Shown: positions 38,266 through 48,470, numbered from the stretch's first letter. The stretch is 64,000 nucleotides of DNA from Flavimobilis marinus (GCF_900113055.1 NZ_FONZ01000002.1:558001-622000), one strand, 5' to 3'. Program-made: numbers and translations. The notes: a model not told the origin generated them from the letters alone.

Positions 38266-39075
38266 TCAGTTGCGATTCAGACCGTGCACACGCGTGTCGA
38301 GGGCAACCTTGAAGTGGCTCTCCGCCGCGTCGATCTCGCGCACGGGGGTGGCCGGGTCGAAGACCCGGAGCAGCGAGAACCGAAAGTTCGTGGCTGCCAG
38401 GCCGCGCAGCTCGACATTGCCACCGTGACCATTGGTGGCGTAGGTGTTCCATCGTTGGCGGATGCTCTCTGCCCCGTCCGCCTTGCCCACGTAGTGCCGT
38501 CCGCTGCTCGTGTCGGTGATCAGGTAGATGCCCACGACCGAGGAGAGCGCGGTGCGCCACGCCGAGTAGCGGTGCTCGCGCATCACCGCTTGGAGCTGCG
38601 CGTGGTCCAGGACCAGCCGGTTGAAGCCGGGGAACGGGATCGGCTGCGCGTCGACGATCTCCATGACCGGGTACTGGGCGGCGGTAGGGCCGTTGAGGCG
38701 CCAGGCGCGGGGCGACCTCCAACCGATGACCAACCGGTTCCTGAGGTCAGCCAGCTGGTCGGTCTCCACGAGGTCGAAGGTACGCAGCAAGCCATCGTTC
38801 CGGACCTCTCCCCGATTTTCGACCACCGACCAGAGCCGGGCCCGGTCGCCGCCATCGCGCACGAAGACGGCCCAGATGCGCGGTGGCACCGCGGGAAAGA
38901 CCTTCGGGTTCGCTGACTGCCCGCGCGTGTACTGCATGATCTCGTCGTGCGTGGAGTCGGCGTGGATTCCCCTCTGCCCGTCCTCGTGCTCACGCACGTA
39001 GGCGTGGCGGATCACCTGGGCATCCGCAGGATCGATCCCAGCACTGCGCAGGATCGGTTCGAGCGTCAACGTCAT
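38266..39075 (-). CDS. GIY-YIG nuclease family protein coupled to degV and jetABC
   Basis: 269 residues. The C-terminal 90 residues form a GIY-YIG nuclease domain: VGIYLITDTSSGRHYVGKA, with G-I-Y and Y-V-G, an Arg in IRQRW on the next helix, and the metal-binding Glu in DAAESHFKVAL. The N-terminal 175 residues are an uncharacterised domain with a conserved-looking HADSTHDEIMQYTRGQ segment and a PRIWAVFV strand. ATG 39075 overlaps the degV stop by 4 bases, making it the last gene of the jetA-jetB-jetC-degV chain. A role as DNA-cleaving effector for the SMC complex is an attractive inference, not shown. Confidence 0.85.
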   Translation of the reverse strand: MTLTLEPILRSAGIDPADAQVIRHAYVREHEDGQRGIHADSTHDEIMQYTRGQSANPKVFPAVPPRIWAVFVRDGGDRARLWSVVENRGEVRNDGLLRTFDLVETDQLADLRNRLVIGWRSPRAWRLNGPTAAQYPVMEIVDAQPIPFPGFNRLVLDHAQLQAVMREHRYSAWRTALSSVVGIYLITDTSSGRHYVGKADGAESIRQRWNTYATNGHGGNVELRGLAATNFRFSLLRVFDPATPVREIDAAESHFKVALDTRVHGLNRN

Positions 39076-39941
39076 GCTCGTCGCCCCTCCATCGGATCAT
39101 CCACGACAAACGCCGCGACCAGCCCCGGCCCGACGTGCGCCCCCAGCACGGCCCCGACGGGCGCGACGAGCACCTCGAGTCCGGTCCGCTCGACCAGGTC
39201 CGCCGCGATGGCGCGCACGTCCGCGTCGTCGCCCAGGTAGTGCAGCGCTACACGCGGCCGGGCGCACCGTGCCGCCTCCTCCTGCACCAGCGCCGTCAGG
39301 CGCGTGACGGCGGCGGCACGCGTACGCACCTTCGCGAGCACGGCCACCCGCCCGTCGCGCAGCGTCAGCAGCGGCTTCATGCCGAGGGCCGTGCCGACCG
39401 CGCTCGCCGCGAGGCTGAGCCGCCCGCCGCGCCTCAGGTGCTCGAGCGAGTCGACGAGAAAGAACCCGCTCGCCGACCGCGCCGTCGCGAGAGCCGCGCC
39501 CTCGACGTCGGCCGCCGACGCACCCGACGCCGCCACGCGGGCCGCAGACAGCGCAGCGAAGCCGAGTCCCATGCCCACCACGCGCGAGTCGACCACGCGC
39601 ACCGGCACGGGTGCCCGGTGCGCGGCGAGCGCCGCCGCGTGCACGGTGCCCGACAGCTCCCCGGAGAGGTGGACCGACACGATCTCGCGCGCTCCTGCCG
39701 CGGCCAGCGCGGCATACCGCTCGGCGAACGCCTCGGGCGTCGGCTGCGAGGTCGTGACGCGATCGCCGCGCAGCACCGCCGCCGTCGCCTCGTCCGTCCC
39801 CACGCCCTCGAGCGTGATGCTCTCCCCCACGTGCACGTGCAGGGGCACGACGGCGACGTCCGCCTCCTGCGCGAAGGCGGGCAGCAGGGCGGCGGTGGAG
39901 TCCGTCACGACCGCCACCGCCCTCCCCCGCTGCGGGCTCAT
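39072..39941 (-). CDS. DegV family fatty-acid-binding protein
   Basis: 289 residues. DegV/FakB proteins bind a fatty acid and present it to a kinase. Hallmarks: AVVTDSTAAL at the N-terminus, VTTSQPTPEAF, VSVHLSGELSGTVHAA, VVDSRVVGMGLGF and SLEHLRRGGRLS. ATG 39941 overlaps the jetC stop by 4 bases and its own stop overlaps the nuclease gene by 4. degV upstream of comEA is a core order in related actinobacteria, so its membership in the jet operon may be positional rather than functional. Confidence 0.92.
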   Translation of the reverse strand: MSPQRGRAVAVVTDSTAALLPAFAQEADVAVVPLHVHVGESITLEGVGTDEATAAVLRGDRVTTSQPTPEAFAERYAALAAAGAREIVSVHLSGELSGTVHAAALAAHRAPVPVRVVDSRVVGMGLGFAALSAARVAASGASAADVEGAALATARSASGFFLVDSLEHLRRGGRLSLAASAVGTALGMKPLLTLRDGRVAVLAKVRTRAAAVTRLTALVQEEAARCARPRVALHYLGDDADVRAIAADLVERTGLEVLVAPVGAVLGAHVGPGLVAAFVVDDPMEGRRA

Positions 39942-42900
39942 GCCGTCACGGCGTCCGCGGCGGCGACCCACACGACGCGGGACCGGCCGGCGTCGTCCTT
40001 GAGCGTCTGCAGCACGAGGTCGACGTGCGGCTCGAGCGCGCTGACCTTGTCCAGGGGCGCACCGATGATCAGCTGGAAGCCGAGCCCACGCCACGCACCG
40101 ACCGCGCGCCCGGCGAACCGCGCGTCGGCCTTGATGAACGCCTCGTCGAGGAACACCGGCGCGTACCGCGGGCGCTCGGCGTCGGCATCGCCGAGCTGGT
40201 AGCGCAGCGCCGCACCGACGATGAACGCCACGAGCTCCTGCGACTCGCCGCCGGACTTGCCGGCGATGTGGTCGTAGACGCTCACGTGGTTGCCGTCGAG
40301 GTCGACGCACTCGGCGCTGATGCGCACGTGCTCGCGCACATCCACCAAGCGCCGCCGCTCGGGGCTCTCGGGGCGGATCCGCGCGAGCAGCCGCGCCATT
40401 CGCGCGTACCGCCGCTCGCGCTCGGCCGTCGTGCCGTCGGCCGTCGCATCCTTCGCCAGGGCACGCAGGTCCCGGCGGAACGTCGCGACGTCGTGCGCCT
40501 CGGTGACGGTCGCGGTGATGCGCAGGCGGTGCGCATCGTCACGGAACGGCAGCCCGGCCAGGATCTCGTTCACGGGCTCCATGCGGGTGCGGATCTCGCT
40601 GATCGCCTGCTCGATCGCCGAGCTCAGCATCGTCAGGTCGCGCCCGGACAACCGCCCGATCGCCCGGTTCCAGCTCTCCTGCAGGGCGTACATGCGCTGC
40701 CGGGAGATCTCGTCGTGGATGCGCTTGAAGTCCTCGTACGAGGTGTCGGGGTCGGTGCCCAGGTTCGGGTTGGGCCACTGCTCGACGAACCGTGCGAACA
40801 CCGCGGCCAGGCCGTCGTGCGCGGCCGCGACCTCGGCGTCGGCGAGCTCCCGGGTGTGCACGAGCTCGCTGCGCAGCGCGGCGACGGCCGCGGTGAAGGC
40901 GGACAGGTCCCCGCCCGGCGTCCAGCGCGACCCGGCGAGCTGCTCGTCGAGGAGGGCCGCCTGCTCGTCGTCGGCGGAGATCCCCGACTCCTCGTGGGCG
41001 GCAAGCCGGTCCCCCAGCTCGTCGACCTCGTCGACCAGGGTCGCCCACACCTTCTCGAGCTGCTCCATCTCGACCTGCGTGCGCGACGCCTCGCGGCGCA
41101 GGTCAGCGAGCCGGCTCGAGACGCGCGCCTCGTCCTCCTTGAGCGCCCGCAGCACGTCGGAGCCCGCGACGAGCTCAGCGAGGCGCGCCTGCCGGACCGC
41201 GAGGTTGCGCGCCGCGCCCTGGACGTCGAGCTGGTCCCAGGACAGCCCGCTGACCGCCTGCGCGGCGGCGAACCGGTCGGTGAACCCCGACCGCGCACGG
41301 CGAGCCTCGGCGAGCTCACGCTCCGCGGTGCGCTCACGCACGTGCGCCTCACGCCGCTCGTCCTCGAGCTCGGCGAGCGCGCGGTCGTTGCTGAAGCCGA
41401 GCACGCTGCGCCGTCCACCGCCACCATGCGCGCCACGCTGCCCGTCGCTGGTCTGCCCCGTGCGGCTGAGCGCCCGCGGGTGACGCGAGAGGTCGGCGGC
41501 GTCGTCGACGCACACGTAGGAGAACCGCCGGTCGAGGGTCTCGGCGACCCAGCCGGTGAACGGGCCGTGCCGCAGCTCGAGGCGGCCGTCGAGCCGCGTG
41601 CGGTCCTCCTGCTCGCGCACGGGCAGGCCGGTGGGCACGCCCTCGAACCGCAGCCGGCGCGAGGAGGGAACCCGGTCGATCGCACGCCGGAAGTCGGCCA
41701 GGTGCTCAGCGTCGACGAGCAGCGTCAGCGCGAACCCGCCGAGCGCCAGGCTGATCGCGTCGCGCCACGGCTCGTACTCGGCGCGCACCTCGAGCAGCTC
41801 CGCGACGAACGGCAGCTGGTCAGGGCTCAGCCCGGCCGCCTCGGCGAGGGCGCAGCGCGCCTGGTGGTCGGCGTCGGGCACGTTGCCGCGGCGCTGGCTG
41901 AGCGAGCCCTTGTCCGCCTCGAGCCGGGCGAGCTCCCGCGCGGCCTCGGCGTGCGCGACGGTCGCGGCCGCGACGGCATCGTCGAGCTCGCGCTCGCTCG
42001 CCGCACGGTCGGACACGAGCGTCGACGCGCGCCGACGCAAGGCCTCGAACTGGCCCTTGTTCTCGGCGTCGTCCCCCAGCACGCGGCGGTGGGCCTCGAA
42101 GGCGGCGTGGCGCTGCTCGGTGTCGGCGAGCGCGACCTCGAGGTTCGCGACCTCGCGCTCCAGGCGCGCAATCTCGTCGCCACCGTTGCGGCGCTGGTTG
42201 TCCTTGATCTCCTCGTGCTCGCGCTCGGCGATGAGGATCTGCGCCTCGAGGGCAGCGTGGCGGGCGTCCGCCTCCGCGTGCGCGGCGCGGTTCGCGGCCT
42301 CCTGCGCGCGGGCCAGCTCGAGCCGGCGCGCGTCGTGCCACTGCGCGAACGGCGTGTCCGGCTGGTCGATCCGGCCGATGCCGAGCGAGTCGATCGCGGC
42401 CGCCCGCGCGCGGGCCTCCTCGAGCCGACGCCGCAGCCCGACGATCGGGCCGAGCAGGTCGAGCTGGCGCTGCGCGGTGAGCATCTCCTCGCGCACCTCG
42501 CTGAGCTCGTCGAAGTGGTCGACTGCGTCCTGCGCGCGCCGGATGGTCTCCGGCTCCTCGAGCACCATCGACTTGTACAGCGCGTCGACGGTCGTGATCT
42601 GCTGCCCGGCCTGGATGCGGGCGAGCAGCGCCATGGCCTTGTGCCCGTCACCGGCGGCGCCGATCCCCAGGGTGCTGTGCAGCCGCGCCGTGAACGCGAC
42701 GTCCGTGTCGTAGAGCGCGAGCCCCAGGCGGTCCGTCATCCCCGCGCGCGGGAACCGCTCCGCCGCGAGCGGCTCGAGCAGCCGCAGGTCGAGCGCGCTG
42801 TCGACCGTCGCGCGCACGAGGACGCAGTCGTCGTTCTTCACGGCGCCGCGCGGCACGTAGTAGGCCCGCACCGCGGTGAACACGCGCCCGGACTGGTCGG

Positions 42901-43303
42901 CCCACGACATCGCGATGGCCGACCACGTGTCCGTGCCGTCGCCGCGCAGCACCGCGTCCTTCGCGCTCAACGAGCCCGCGACCCGCGCCTCGTCGAGCTT
43001 GCCGCGCGCATAGGAGATGACGTTTCGCTGCTCGCGCCCGCGCGCCCGCCCGCTCGTCGCCCCGTTCGAGGCGCCGTTGAACGGCGTCGTGTGGCTCATC
43101 GTCAGCGCGATGTAGGCGTCGAGCAGCGTCGACTTCCCCGTCCCGGACGCGCCCGAGAGCAGGGTCGCCGTCGAGGCCAGCCCGATCTCGTGATACCCGT
43201 GGTACCCGCCCCAGTTGATCAGCTGGATGGACCGCGCGACCCACTGCTGGCCGGTCGAGGCCGTCGGCACGAGGCCGAACAGCGTCTGGCTCATGGTGCT
43301 CAC
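39938..43303 (-). CDS. jetC: Wadjet/MksB-type SMC ATPase JetC
   Basis: Large SMC-like ATPase of the MukB/MksB/JetC group that loops DNA with JetA and JetB. 1121 residues. Walker A is GASGTGKST (residues 51-59). Long coiled coils (about 240-480 and 640-860) flank a hinge-like region, the signature is AGKSGGESQELVAF (about 1012-1025), and Walker B is APVFLDEAF (about 1045-1053). The GTG start at 43303 overlaps the jetB stop and has GGAGG seven bases upstream; ATG 43294 is an alternative. Its stop overlaps degV, leaving no room for the usual jetD. Confidence 0.92.
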   Translation of the reverse strand: MSTMSQTLFGLVPTASTGQQWVARSIQLINWGGYHGYHEIGLASTATLLSGASGTGKSTLLDAYIALTMSHTTPFNGASNGATSGRARGREQRNVISYARGKLDEARVAGSLSAKDAVLRGDGTDTWSAIAMSWADQSGRVFTAVRAYYVPRGAVKNDDCVLVRATVDSALDLRLLEPLAAERFPRAGMTDRLGLALYDTDVAFTARLHSTLGIGAAGDGHKAMALLARIQAGQQITTVDALYKSMVLEEPETIRRAQDAVDHFDELSEVREEMLTAQRQLDLLGPIVGLRRRLEEARARAAAIDSLGIGRIDQPDTPFAQWHDARRLELARAQEAANRAAHAEADARHAALEAQILIAEREHEEIKDNQRRNGGDEIARLEREVANLEVALADTEQRHAAFEAHRRVLGDDAENKGQFEALRRRASTLVSDRAASERELDDAVAAATVAHAEAARELARLEADKGSLSQRRGNVPDADHQARCALAEAAGLSPDQLPFVAELLEVRAEYEPWRDAISLALGGFALTLLVDAEHLADFRRAIDRVPSSRRLRFEGVPTGLPVREQEDRTRLDGRLELRHGPFTGWVAETLDRRFSYVCVDDAADLSRHPRALSRTGQTSDGQRGAHGGGGRRSVLGFSNDRALAELEDERREAHVRERTAERELAEARRARSGFTDRFAAAQAVSGLSWDQLDVQGAARNLAVRQARLAELVAGSDVLRALKEDEARVSSRLADLRREASRTQVEMEQLEKVWATLVDEVDELGDRLAAHEESGISADDEQAALLDEQLAGSRWTPGGDLSAFTAAVAALRSELVHTRELADAEVAAAHDGLAAVFARFVEQWPNPNLGTDPDTSYEDFKRIHDEISRQRMYALQESWNRAIGRLSGRDLTMLSSAIEQAISEIRTRMEPVNEILAGLPFRDDAHRLRITATVTEAHDVATFRRDLRALAKDATADGTTAERERRYARMARLLARIRPESPERRRLVDVREHVRISAECVDLDGNHVSVYDHIAGKSGGESQELVAFIVGAALRYQLGDADAERPRYAPVFLDEAFIKADARFAGRAVGAWRGLGFQLIIGAPLDKVSALEPHVDLVLQTLKDDAGRSRVVWVAAADAVTA

Positions 43304-44031
43304 GGTGCCTCCTCCGGCAGGGTGTCGTCAGTCGGTGCGTCGTCGTCACCCTCGGCATCGTCGCCAGCATGGGCGTCGCCGGCCACGTCGTCGTCCGCGA
43401 GAACATCGGGCACGTCCCCGGCCTTGAGCCAGCGCGCGAGCTCCTGGAGCCGCTCGACCGGCAGCAGCACCTCGATCACCGGCAGGATCCGGAACCGGCC
43501 CGGGCTGACCTCGTCCAAGACGCGTTCGCGCTGCAGCGTGGTCATCGCCGCCTCGGCCTCGCGGCGGCGCAGCGCGAGGTTGGTCTCGTCGCTCGCGAGG
43601 AAGCTCATGGCGTACTCGACGAGCTCCTCGGCATCGATGAACGCGGCGCGCTCCCCCGCTCCCTGCTGCTGGCGGAACACGTTGCGCGCGTGCACCATCA
43701 GCAGCGTCTCGACCCGGCGGTACGGCTCGTCCTTGAGCAGGATCGGCACCGACAGCCCGTCGGGGCGCAGCTGCTTCTTGTACGCGAGCTCGTAGTCGCG
43801 GTCGATGACGAGCTGCAGGAACATGTCGTGGCAGCGCGACTCGAGGACGTCGAGGTTGGCCAGCAGCGCCTTCCACTCCACGGGGTTGTCGGCGGCGGCC
43901 ACGTACCGCGCGCGCAGCAGCAGCGCGAACGCCCGCCGTGCCTCGAGCGGCAGCTGACCGCGGTCGCCGTCGAACAGGACCGGGACGTCCTCCTCCATGG
44001 GCGGCGTCTCGACGAACGCGGGAGTGCTCAT
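43300..44031 (-). CDS. jetB: Wadjet JetB / MksE-like subunit (DUF4194)
   Basis: KITE-type subunit that bridges the SMC heads and the kleisin. 243 residues; DUF4194 features include LPLEARRAFALLLRARYVAA, then YRRVETLLMVHARNVF, DAEELVEYAMSFL and RRREAEAAMTTLQRERVLDE, all suggesting winged-helix repeats. The C-terminal 45 residues are acidic (DDDVAGDAHAGDDAEG). Overlaps jetA and jetC by 4 bases each. Confidence 0.9.
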   Translation of the reverse strand: MSTPAFVETPPMEEDVPVLFDGDRGQLPLEARRAFALLLRARYVAAADNPVEWKALLANLDVLESRCHDMFLQLVIDRDYELAYKKQLRPDGLSVPILLKDEPYRRVETLLMVHARNVFRQQQGAGERAAFIDAEELVEYAMSFLASDETNLALRRREAEAAMTTLQRERVLDEVSPGRFRILPVIEVLLPVERLQELARWLKAGDVPDVLADDDVAGDAHAGDDAEGDDDAPTDDTLPEEAP

Positions 44032-45551
44032 GCTGCTCCTTCAGGTTCTGCGGGCGCGGGCTCGCCGCGGTGCGTCGGGGGCGCCAGGAGCACCCGGGGC
44101 AGGGCGAACTCGCGCTCGCTGCCGTCGGCGCGCCGGGCCACGACGCGCTCGACGGCGCCGGGAACGACGCCGTGGCTCTGCTCGGGCACGCCAGCGTCGG
44201 CCAGCTCGAGGAAGCCGAGGATCTCGACCGGGCGGCGCAGCTCGGCAGGCGCGCTCGCGAAGGCCTCGGCGACCGAGAGGTCGCCGGCCCCGCCTGCGCG
44301 CAGCTCGGCGACGTGCGCCGCGAGCCACGCGTGCTGCGGACCGCCGAGTGCGCGGATCTCGTCCAGGTCGCCGCGCTCGTCGTCGTCGGCCCACTCCTCG
44401 AGGGCGGCCGGGGGCGTCTCGGGGCGCAGGTCGTGCAGGGAGTCGCGCAGGCGGCCGAGCTGGGCGCGGCCAAACCAGCGCAGCGGCTCGACGCGGGCAC
44501 CGCGCGAGGACTCGGGGAACCAGTGCGCGAGGGCGGACACGACGTCGCGGATCGCGTGATCGAGCTCGCGGTCCCGCAGCGGGTTGTGCCCGCGCACCTG
44601 GGCCGTGAGCGTGCGCGACGCCCGGGCCTGCTCGGACTGCACGACGTCGAGCGCGGAGACGATCTGCGCGCGGATGCCCCGGAAGCCTTCGCGCTCGGCG
44701 CGGCTGAGGCTGCGGGCGAACGGGTGGCGCAGGATCGCGGCCACGTGGTCGTCGAGGGCGGCCAGGAGCTCGGCGTCGGTGAGCAGCTCCATCGCGCCCG
44801 TGAACGCGCGCCCCTCGGGGGTGTTCGCCATGAGGTTCTCGGACGCCTCGAGGTACTCGGCGAGGATCTCGCCGGTCGGCCGCTCGTCGGCGCGCAGCTG
44901 GGCGATGATCTGGCGCTGCAGCTCCTTGATCGACTCGGCCACGCGCGCGAAGTCCGCCGGCAGCTCGCGGACCAGCAGCTGGACGTGGTCGTACGCCTCG
45001 ACCATGCGGTCGGCGGGGGCGGGCTCGAGGTCCGCTCCGGAGGCGAGGCGGTCGCGCTCGGCCGTCAGCGCCGCGAGCTGGACGTCGATGCTCGCCAGCC
45101 GCTCCGCGCGGTCCCCGGTCGCGTCCTGCGCGGCGCGGTCCACGGTGTCGAGCAGCGCGCGGATGCGCGACTCCGACACGAGCGAGCGCGCGCCACCGGT
45201 GCGCTTGACCAGCTCGAGCGCCTCCTGGGCGTGCGAGGTCAGGCGGTACTCCTCGACGTCGGCGTCGTTGACGTCGCTGATCAGCCAGCGCTCGCGCACC
45301 CACCGCGCGCACAGCACGCGCGCCGGCTCGGCGGGCACGTCGACGCCGGCCGCCGCGAGCTCGGCGAGCAGCGTGTGCACCTCGAGGTGCATCTGCTCGG
45401 ACGCGACGGTGCCGCGCCCGCGGGTGAACACCGTGTCGAACACGGCGACCACCAGCGGTGCGCTCTGCTTGTTCAGCAGCGCGAGCGTCGGGCGCGCGAA
45501 CGCCCGCTGCGCGGCTGCGAGTGCGCCGGCGACGGCGCGTGGGTCACCCAC
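44028..45551 (-). CDS. jetA: Wadjet JetA / MksF-like kleisin subunit (DUF3375)
   Basis: Kleisin-like subunit that closes the SMC ring in plasmid-restricting Wadjet or chromosome-organising Mks complexes. 507 residues with the DUF3375 pattern: FARPTLALLNKQSAPLVVAV, WLISDVNDADVEEYRLTSHA, a long helical middle and GRAFTGAMELLTDAELLAAL. The GTG start at 45551 lies 3 bases after the leuS stop, without a clear ribosome site, so the operon is probably transcribed with leuS and translated by coupling. Confidence 0.9.
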   Translation of the reverse strand: MGDPRAVAGALAAAQRAFARPTLALLNKQSAPLVVAVFDTVFTRGRGTVASEQMHLEVHTLLAELAAAGVDVPAEPARVLCARWVRERWLISDVNDADVEEYRLTSHAQEALELVKRTGGARSLVSESRIRALLDTVDRAAQDATGDRAERLASIDVQLAALTAERDRLASGADLEPAPADRMVEAYDHVQLLVRELPADFARVAESIKELQRQIIAQLRADERPTGEILAEYLEASENLMANTPEGRAFTGAMELLTDAELLAALDDHVAAILRHPFARSLSRAEREGFRGIRAQIVSALDVVQSEQARASRTLTAQVRGHNPLRDRELDHAIRDVVSALAHWFPESSRGARVEPLRWFGRAQLGRLRDSLHDLRPETPPAALEEWADDDERGDLDEIRALGGPQHAWLAAHVAELRAGGAGDLSVAEAFASAPAELRRPVEILGFLELADAGVPEQSHGVVPGAVERVVARRADGSEREFALPRVLLAPPTHRGEPAPAEPEGAA

Positions 45552-45554
45552 GCG

Positions 45555-48470
45555 TCAGACGACGACGTTGACGAGCTTGGGCGCGCGCACGATCACCTTG
45601 CGCACGGGGCGACCGTCGAGGAACCGCACGAGCGCGGGCTCAGCGAGCGCGGCGGCCTCGAGGTCCGCCTCGGAGATGTCCGGGGACACCTCGAGGCGCG
45701 CGCGCACCTTGCCCTGCACCTGCACGACGCACGTGACCGTGTCCTCGACCAGGTGCTGCGGGTCGGCGACCGGGAACGGCTCGTACGCGAGGGACTCGGT
45801 GTGGCCGAGGCGTGACCACAGCTCCTCGGCGATGTGCGGGGCGACGGGCGCCGTCATGAGCACCAGGGCCTCGGCGGCCTCGCGCGGCACGCGGTCGAGG
45901 CTCGTGAGGTGGTTGTTCAGGGTGATCAGCTTGGCGATCGCCGTGTTGGGGCGCATGTGCTCCATCTCGACGCGCACGTCCGCGATCGCCCGGTGCAGGT
46001 GCTTGAGCGTGTCCGCGTCGGCGGGCTCGTCGCTCACCGAGAGCTCGCCGGTGGTCTCGTCCACCACGTTGCGCCACAGGCGCTGCAGGAACCGCTGCGA
46101 GCCGACGACGGCGCGCGTGTCCCACGGGCGCGACAGGTCCAGCGGGCCCATCGACATCTCGTACACCCGGAAGGTGTCGGCGCCGTACGCGTCGTACATG
46201 TCGTCGGGCGTCACGACGTTCTTGAGCGACTTGCCCATCTTCCCGTACTCGCGCTGCACGACCTCGCCGTTGTACGTGTAGACGCTCGCGCCGTCGGCGT
46301 CGGTGGTCTCCTCGACCTCGCCTGCGGGGACGTACGCGCCGCGGGCGTCGGTGTAGGCGTAGGCCTGGATGTAGCCCTGGTTGAACAGGGTGTGGAACGG
46401 CTCGGCGCCCGAGACGTGGCCCAGGTCGAACAGGACCTTGTGCCAGAACCGTGCGTACAGCAGGTGCAGCACGGCGTGCTCGACGCCGCCCACGTACAGG
46501 TCGACACCGCCCGCGGCGCCCGCGCTCGCGTTGTGGTCCGGGCCCAACCAGTAGCGCTCCAGGTCCGCGGCCACGGCGGCGTCGGCGTTGTGCGGGTCGA
46601 TGTAGCGCAGGTAGTACCAGCATGAGCCGGCCCAGTTGGGCATCGTGTTGGTGTCGCGGCGGTACTGGCGCGGTCCGTCGCCCAGGTCGAGCGTGACGTA
46701 GACCCAGTCGTCGTTGCGGCCCAGCGGCGGCTCGGGAGAGGAGTCCGCGTCGTCGGACGCGTAGGTCCGCGGCGCGTAGTCCGGCACGTCCGGCAGGTTC
46801 ACGGGCAGCAGCTCGTCGGGCAGGGCGATGGGCTCGCCGGACTCGTCGTAGACGATCGGGAACGGCTCGCCCCAGTAGCGCTGCCGGCTGAACAGCCAGT
46901 CGCGCAGGCGGTAGGTCACCGTGCCGGTGCCCAGTCCCTTGGCCTCGAGCCAGCCGATGATCTCCGCCTTGGCCTGCGCGACGGTCAGGCCATCGAGCGA
47001 GACCTCGTCGTTGGCCGAGGCGATGATCGCGCCGTCGCCCGTGTACGCGCCGCCCTCGAAGCCCTCGGGCGGCTGCACGGTGTAGACCACGGGCAGCTCG
47101 TAGGCCTGCGCGAACGCGAAGTCGCGCTCGTCGCCGCCCGGCACGGCCATGATCGCGCCGGTGCCGTAGCCCATGAGGACGTAGTCCGCGGTGAACACCG
47201 GGACCTCGGCGCCGTTGACGGGGTTGACGGCGAACACGCCCGTGAACACGCCCGTCTTGGACTTCGCGTCAGCCTGACGCTCGACGGCGGTCTTCCCGCC
47301 AGCCATCGCCTGGTAGGCCGCGACGGCCTCGCGCGGGGTCGCGTGCCCCCCGGTCCACAGCGGGTTGGTGCCCTCGGGCCACTCGGCGGGGACATGCTCG
47401 GTCAGCACGCCGTGCTCGGGTGCCACGACCATGAACGTCGCTCCGAACAGCGTGTCCGGGCGCGTGGTGAAGACCTCGATCGGGGCGCCGTCGGTCGCCA
47501 CGGCGAACGTCACGTGGGCACCCTCGGAGCGGCCGATCCAGTTGCGCTGCATCGCCTTGACCTTGTCCGGCCAGTCGATCAGGTCGAGGTCGTCGGCCAG
47601 GCGGTCCGCGTAGGCCGTGATGCGCATGTTCCACTGCCGCAGGGACCGCTGGAACACCGGGAAGTTCCCGCGCTCGGAGCGGCCGTCGGCCGTGACCTCC
47701 TCGTTCGCCAGGACCGTGCCCAGCCCGGGGCACCAGTTCACGGGCGACTCCGACACGTACGCGAGGCGGTGGGCGTCGATCGCGGCGCGGCGCGCGGTCG
47801 TGTCGAGGTCGGCCCAGGGGCGTCCGTCCGGCGTCGGGCGGGTGCCCGCGGCGTACTCGGCCTCGAGCTCGGCGATCGGGCGGGCGCGGCCCGTGCCGCC
47901 GTCGGGGCGCACAGCGTCGGCGTCGTACCAGGAGTTGAAGATCTGCAGGAAGATCCACTGCGTCCAGCGCACGTACTCCGGGTCCGTCGTCGCGAAGCTG
48001 CGGCGAGAATCGTGCGCGAGGCCCAGGCGGCGCAGCTGGCGGCGCATGTTGGCGATGTTCCGCTCGGTCGTGATGCGCGGGTGCTGGCCCGTCTGCACGG
48101 CGTACTGCTCGGCGGGCAGGCCGAACGCGTCGAAGCCGAGCGCGTGCAGGACGTTGTCGCCGCACATGCGGCGGAAGCGCGCGGTGACATCGGTCGCGAT
48201 GTAGCCCAGCGGGTGTCCGACGTGCAGCCCGTCGCCGGAGGGGTACGGGAACATGTCCATGACCATGAAGCTCGAGGACTCCGGGTCCGCGTGCCGGCCC
48301 TGGCCGTCGGTCAGCTCGCCGGACGGGTTGGCGGCGTAGAACGTGCCGCGCTCGTCCCAGCGGTCCTGCCACGCCAGCTCGATCTGCGCCGCGAGCGCCG
48401 GGGTGTAGCGGAAGGTCGGCTCGTCAGGGCTCGCGGGCTGGGCAGGCTGGGTTCGGGTCGCATCGGTCAC
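45555..48470 (-). CDS. leuS: Leucyl-tRNA synthetase
   Basis: Charges tRNA-Leu and edits mischarged products. 971 residues, class I. HIGH-type motif is [11 protein letters not shown] (about 78-88), the editing (CP1) domain lies between about 270 and 500, the KMSKS-type motif reads KMGKSLKN (about 743), and the anticodon-binding domain is C-terminal. The start is GTG 48470. The stop is 3 bases from jetA, an unusual arrangement linking a housekeeping gene and a defence-type operon. Confidence 0.96.
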   Translation of the reverse strand: MTDATRTQPAQPASPDEPTFRYTPALAAQIELAWQDRWDERGTFYAANPSGELTDGQGRHADPESSSFMVMDMFPYPSGDGLHVGHPLGYIATDVTARFRRMCGDNVLHALGFDAFGLPAEQYAVQTGQHPRITTERNIANMRRQLRRLGLAHDSRRSFATTDPEYVRWTQWIFLQIFNSWYDADAVRPDGGTGRARPIAELEAEYAAGTRPTPDGRPWADLDTTARRAAIDAHRLAYVSESPVNWCPGLGTVLANEEVTADGRSERGNFPVFQRSLRQWNMRITAYADRLADDLDLIDWPDKVKAMQRNWIGRSEGAHVTFAVATDGAPIEVFTTRPDTLFGATFMVVAPEHGVLTEHVPAEWPEGTNPLWTGGHATPREAVAAYQAMAGGKTAVERQADAKSKTGVFTGVFAVNPVNGAEVPVFTADYVLMGYGTGAIMAVPGGDERDFAFAQAYELPVVYTVQPPEGFEGGAYTGDGAIIASANDEVSLDGLTVAQAKAEIIGWLEAKGLGTGTVTYRLRDWLFSRQRYWGEPFPIVYDESGEPIALPDELLPVNLPDVPDYAPRTYASDDADSSPEPPLGRNDDWVYVTLDLGDGPRQYRRDTNTMPNWAGSCWYYLRYIDPHNADAAVAADLERYWLGPDHNASAGAAGGVDLYVGGVEHAVLHLLYARFWHKVLFDLGHVSGAEPFHTLFNQGYIQAYAYTDARGAYVPAGEVEETTDADGASVYTYNGEVVQREYGKMGKSLKNVVTPDDMYDAYGADTFRVYEMSMGPLDLSRPWDTRAVVGSQRFLQRLWRNVVDETTGELSVSDEPADADTLKHLHRAIADVRVEMEHMRPNTAIAKLITLNNHLTSLDRVPREAAEALVLMTAPVAPHIAEELWSRLGHTESLAYEPFPVADPQHLVEDTVTCVVQVQGKVRARLEVSPDISEADLEAAALAEPALVRFLDGRPVRKVIVRAPKLVNVVV

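Noticed and set aside
39072-39941. degV as a disguised jetD
   Set aside because: All DegV/FakB motifs are present and there is no Toprim or DUF2220-like segment, so it is not the missing nuclease subunit.
40025-43795. Very long open frame (about 1250 codons) on the plus strand opposite jetC and jetB
   Set aside because: It is the antisense shadow of a G+C-rich gene: the product is low-complexity (Arg/Leu/Gly/Val-rich) with no recognisable domain, while jetC on the other strand has all SMC motifs.
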